A stretch of DNA of 12,362 nt from Nitrospinota bacterium (GTDB taxonomy: Bacteria > UBA8248). Made by a program: the position numbers and the translations under genes. Positions 12,249-12,362 of this stretch are shown piece after piece; within the stretch, counting starts at the first letter, position 1; every line of letters starts with the position of its first letter. The DNA is taken from contig DNYS01000109.1 of NCBI GenBank assembly GCA_003506735.1, positions 320 to 12,681 of the forward strand, in the 5' to 3' direction. The notes under the pieces were generated by a model. The model was not told the origin of the DNA and searched no databases. It saw only the letters and a program-made list of their open reading frames with translations.

Positions 12249-12362
12249 TATAGAATGAAGTTCGATTTGTATTGGCTGCCGGACGTGGGTGAGACGCTCC
12301 ATTTGCCCTGCTGGCGGGGAAACCCGGTTTATGATCCTGGGGCGGTCTTGGCGGGGCGCAGG

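Noticed and set aside
12249..12362. Start of another gene (for example ATG 12332) or the 60-codon minus-strand ORF at 12120-12302
   Set aside because: No convincing ribosome binding site or family motif. The minus-strand ORF crosses the terminator. I see nothing I can support in 12249-12362.

Overview
The window comes from a GC-rich bacterium, probably an uncultured environmental lineage. Shine-Dalgarno sites are strong (AAAGGAG, AGGAGG), GTG and TTG starts occur, and genes are closely packed on both strands. I cannot place it taxonomically from sequence alone. The metabolism hinted at is oxidative and built around thiol and selenol chemistry. No rRNA, tRNA, CRISPR array or transposase was seen.

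Layout. Positions 1-70 hold the tail of an upstream gene. An OsmC-type thiol peroxidase gene (163-633, +) converges on a small cupin gene (689-1075, -) across a bidirectional terminator. The 270-base gap at 1076-1347 holds two near-perfect palindromes, a terminator-like hairpin and four imperfect 19-bp tandem repeats that run into the ribosome binding site of an exported TPR protein. That TPR gene starts a tight co-directional run with FOUR tandem paralogues (about 340 aa each, 1844-6039) of a family I cannot name, sharing the motif WS(D/N)GLPVV. The fourth is broken by a one-base frameshift. A bidirectional terminator separates them from an orphan xanthine-dehydrogenase/CoxL-type molybdopterin subunit (6134-8395, -).

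The most notable content is two genes read through an in-frame UGA, both most simply explained as selenoproteins. The first (8625-9155) has the motif Sec-Gly-Ser-Cys that defines UGSC-family selenoproteins; it is followed by an enoyl-CoA hydratase and a CBS-like protein. The second (10617-11357) is an O6-alkylguanine-DNA alkyltransferase whose catalytic cysteine codon, in the PCHR motif, is UGA. Each UGA has a 7-bp hairpin downstream with its apical loop about 21-23 nt from the UGA, as expected of a bacterial SECIS. The alkyltransferase is also fused in frame to an N-terminal ribbon-helix-helix DNA-binding domain. Its promoter overlaps a set of inverted repeats, and the transcript may be leaderless. 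This suggests a single-protein, selenium-based alkylation sensor and repressor, an Ada analogue built from different parts. A cysteine-dioxygenase-like thiol dioxygenase gene (11438-12013) follows.

The last 350 bases have no gene, but contain a series of hairpins ending in a strong terminator, possibly a small RNA. The Sec machinery (selA, selB, selC, selD) is not in the window and must be elsewhere in the genome if the selenoprotein reading is right.
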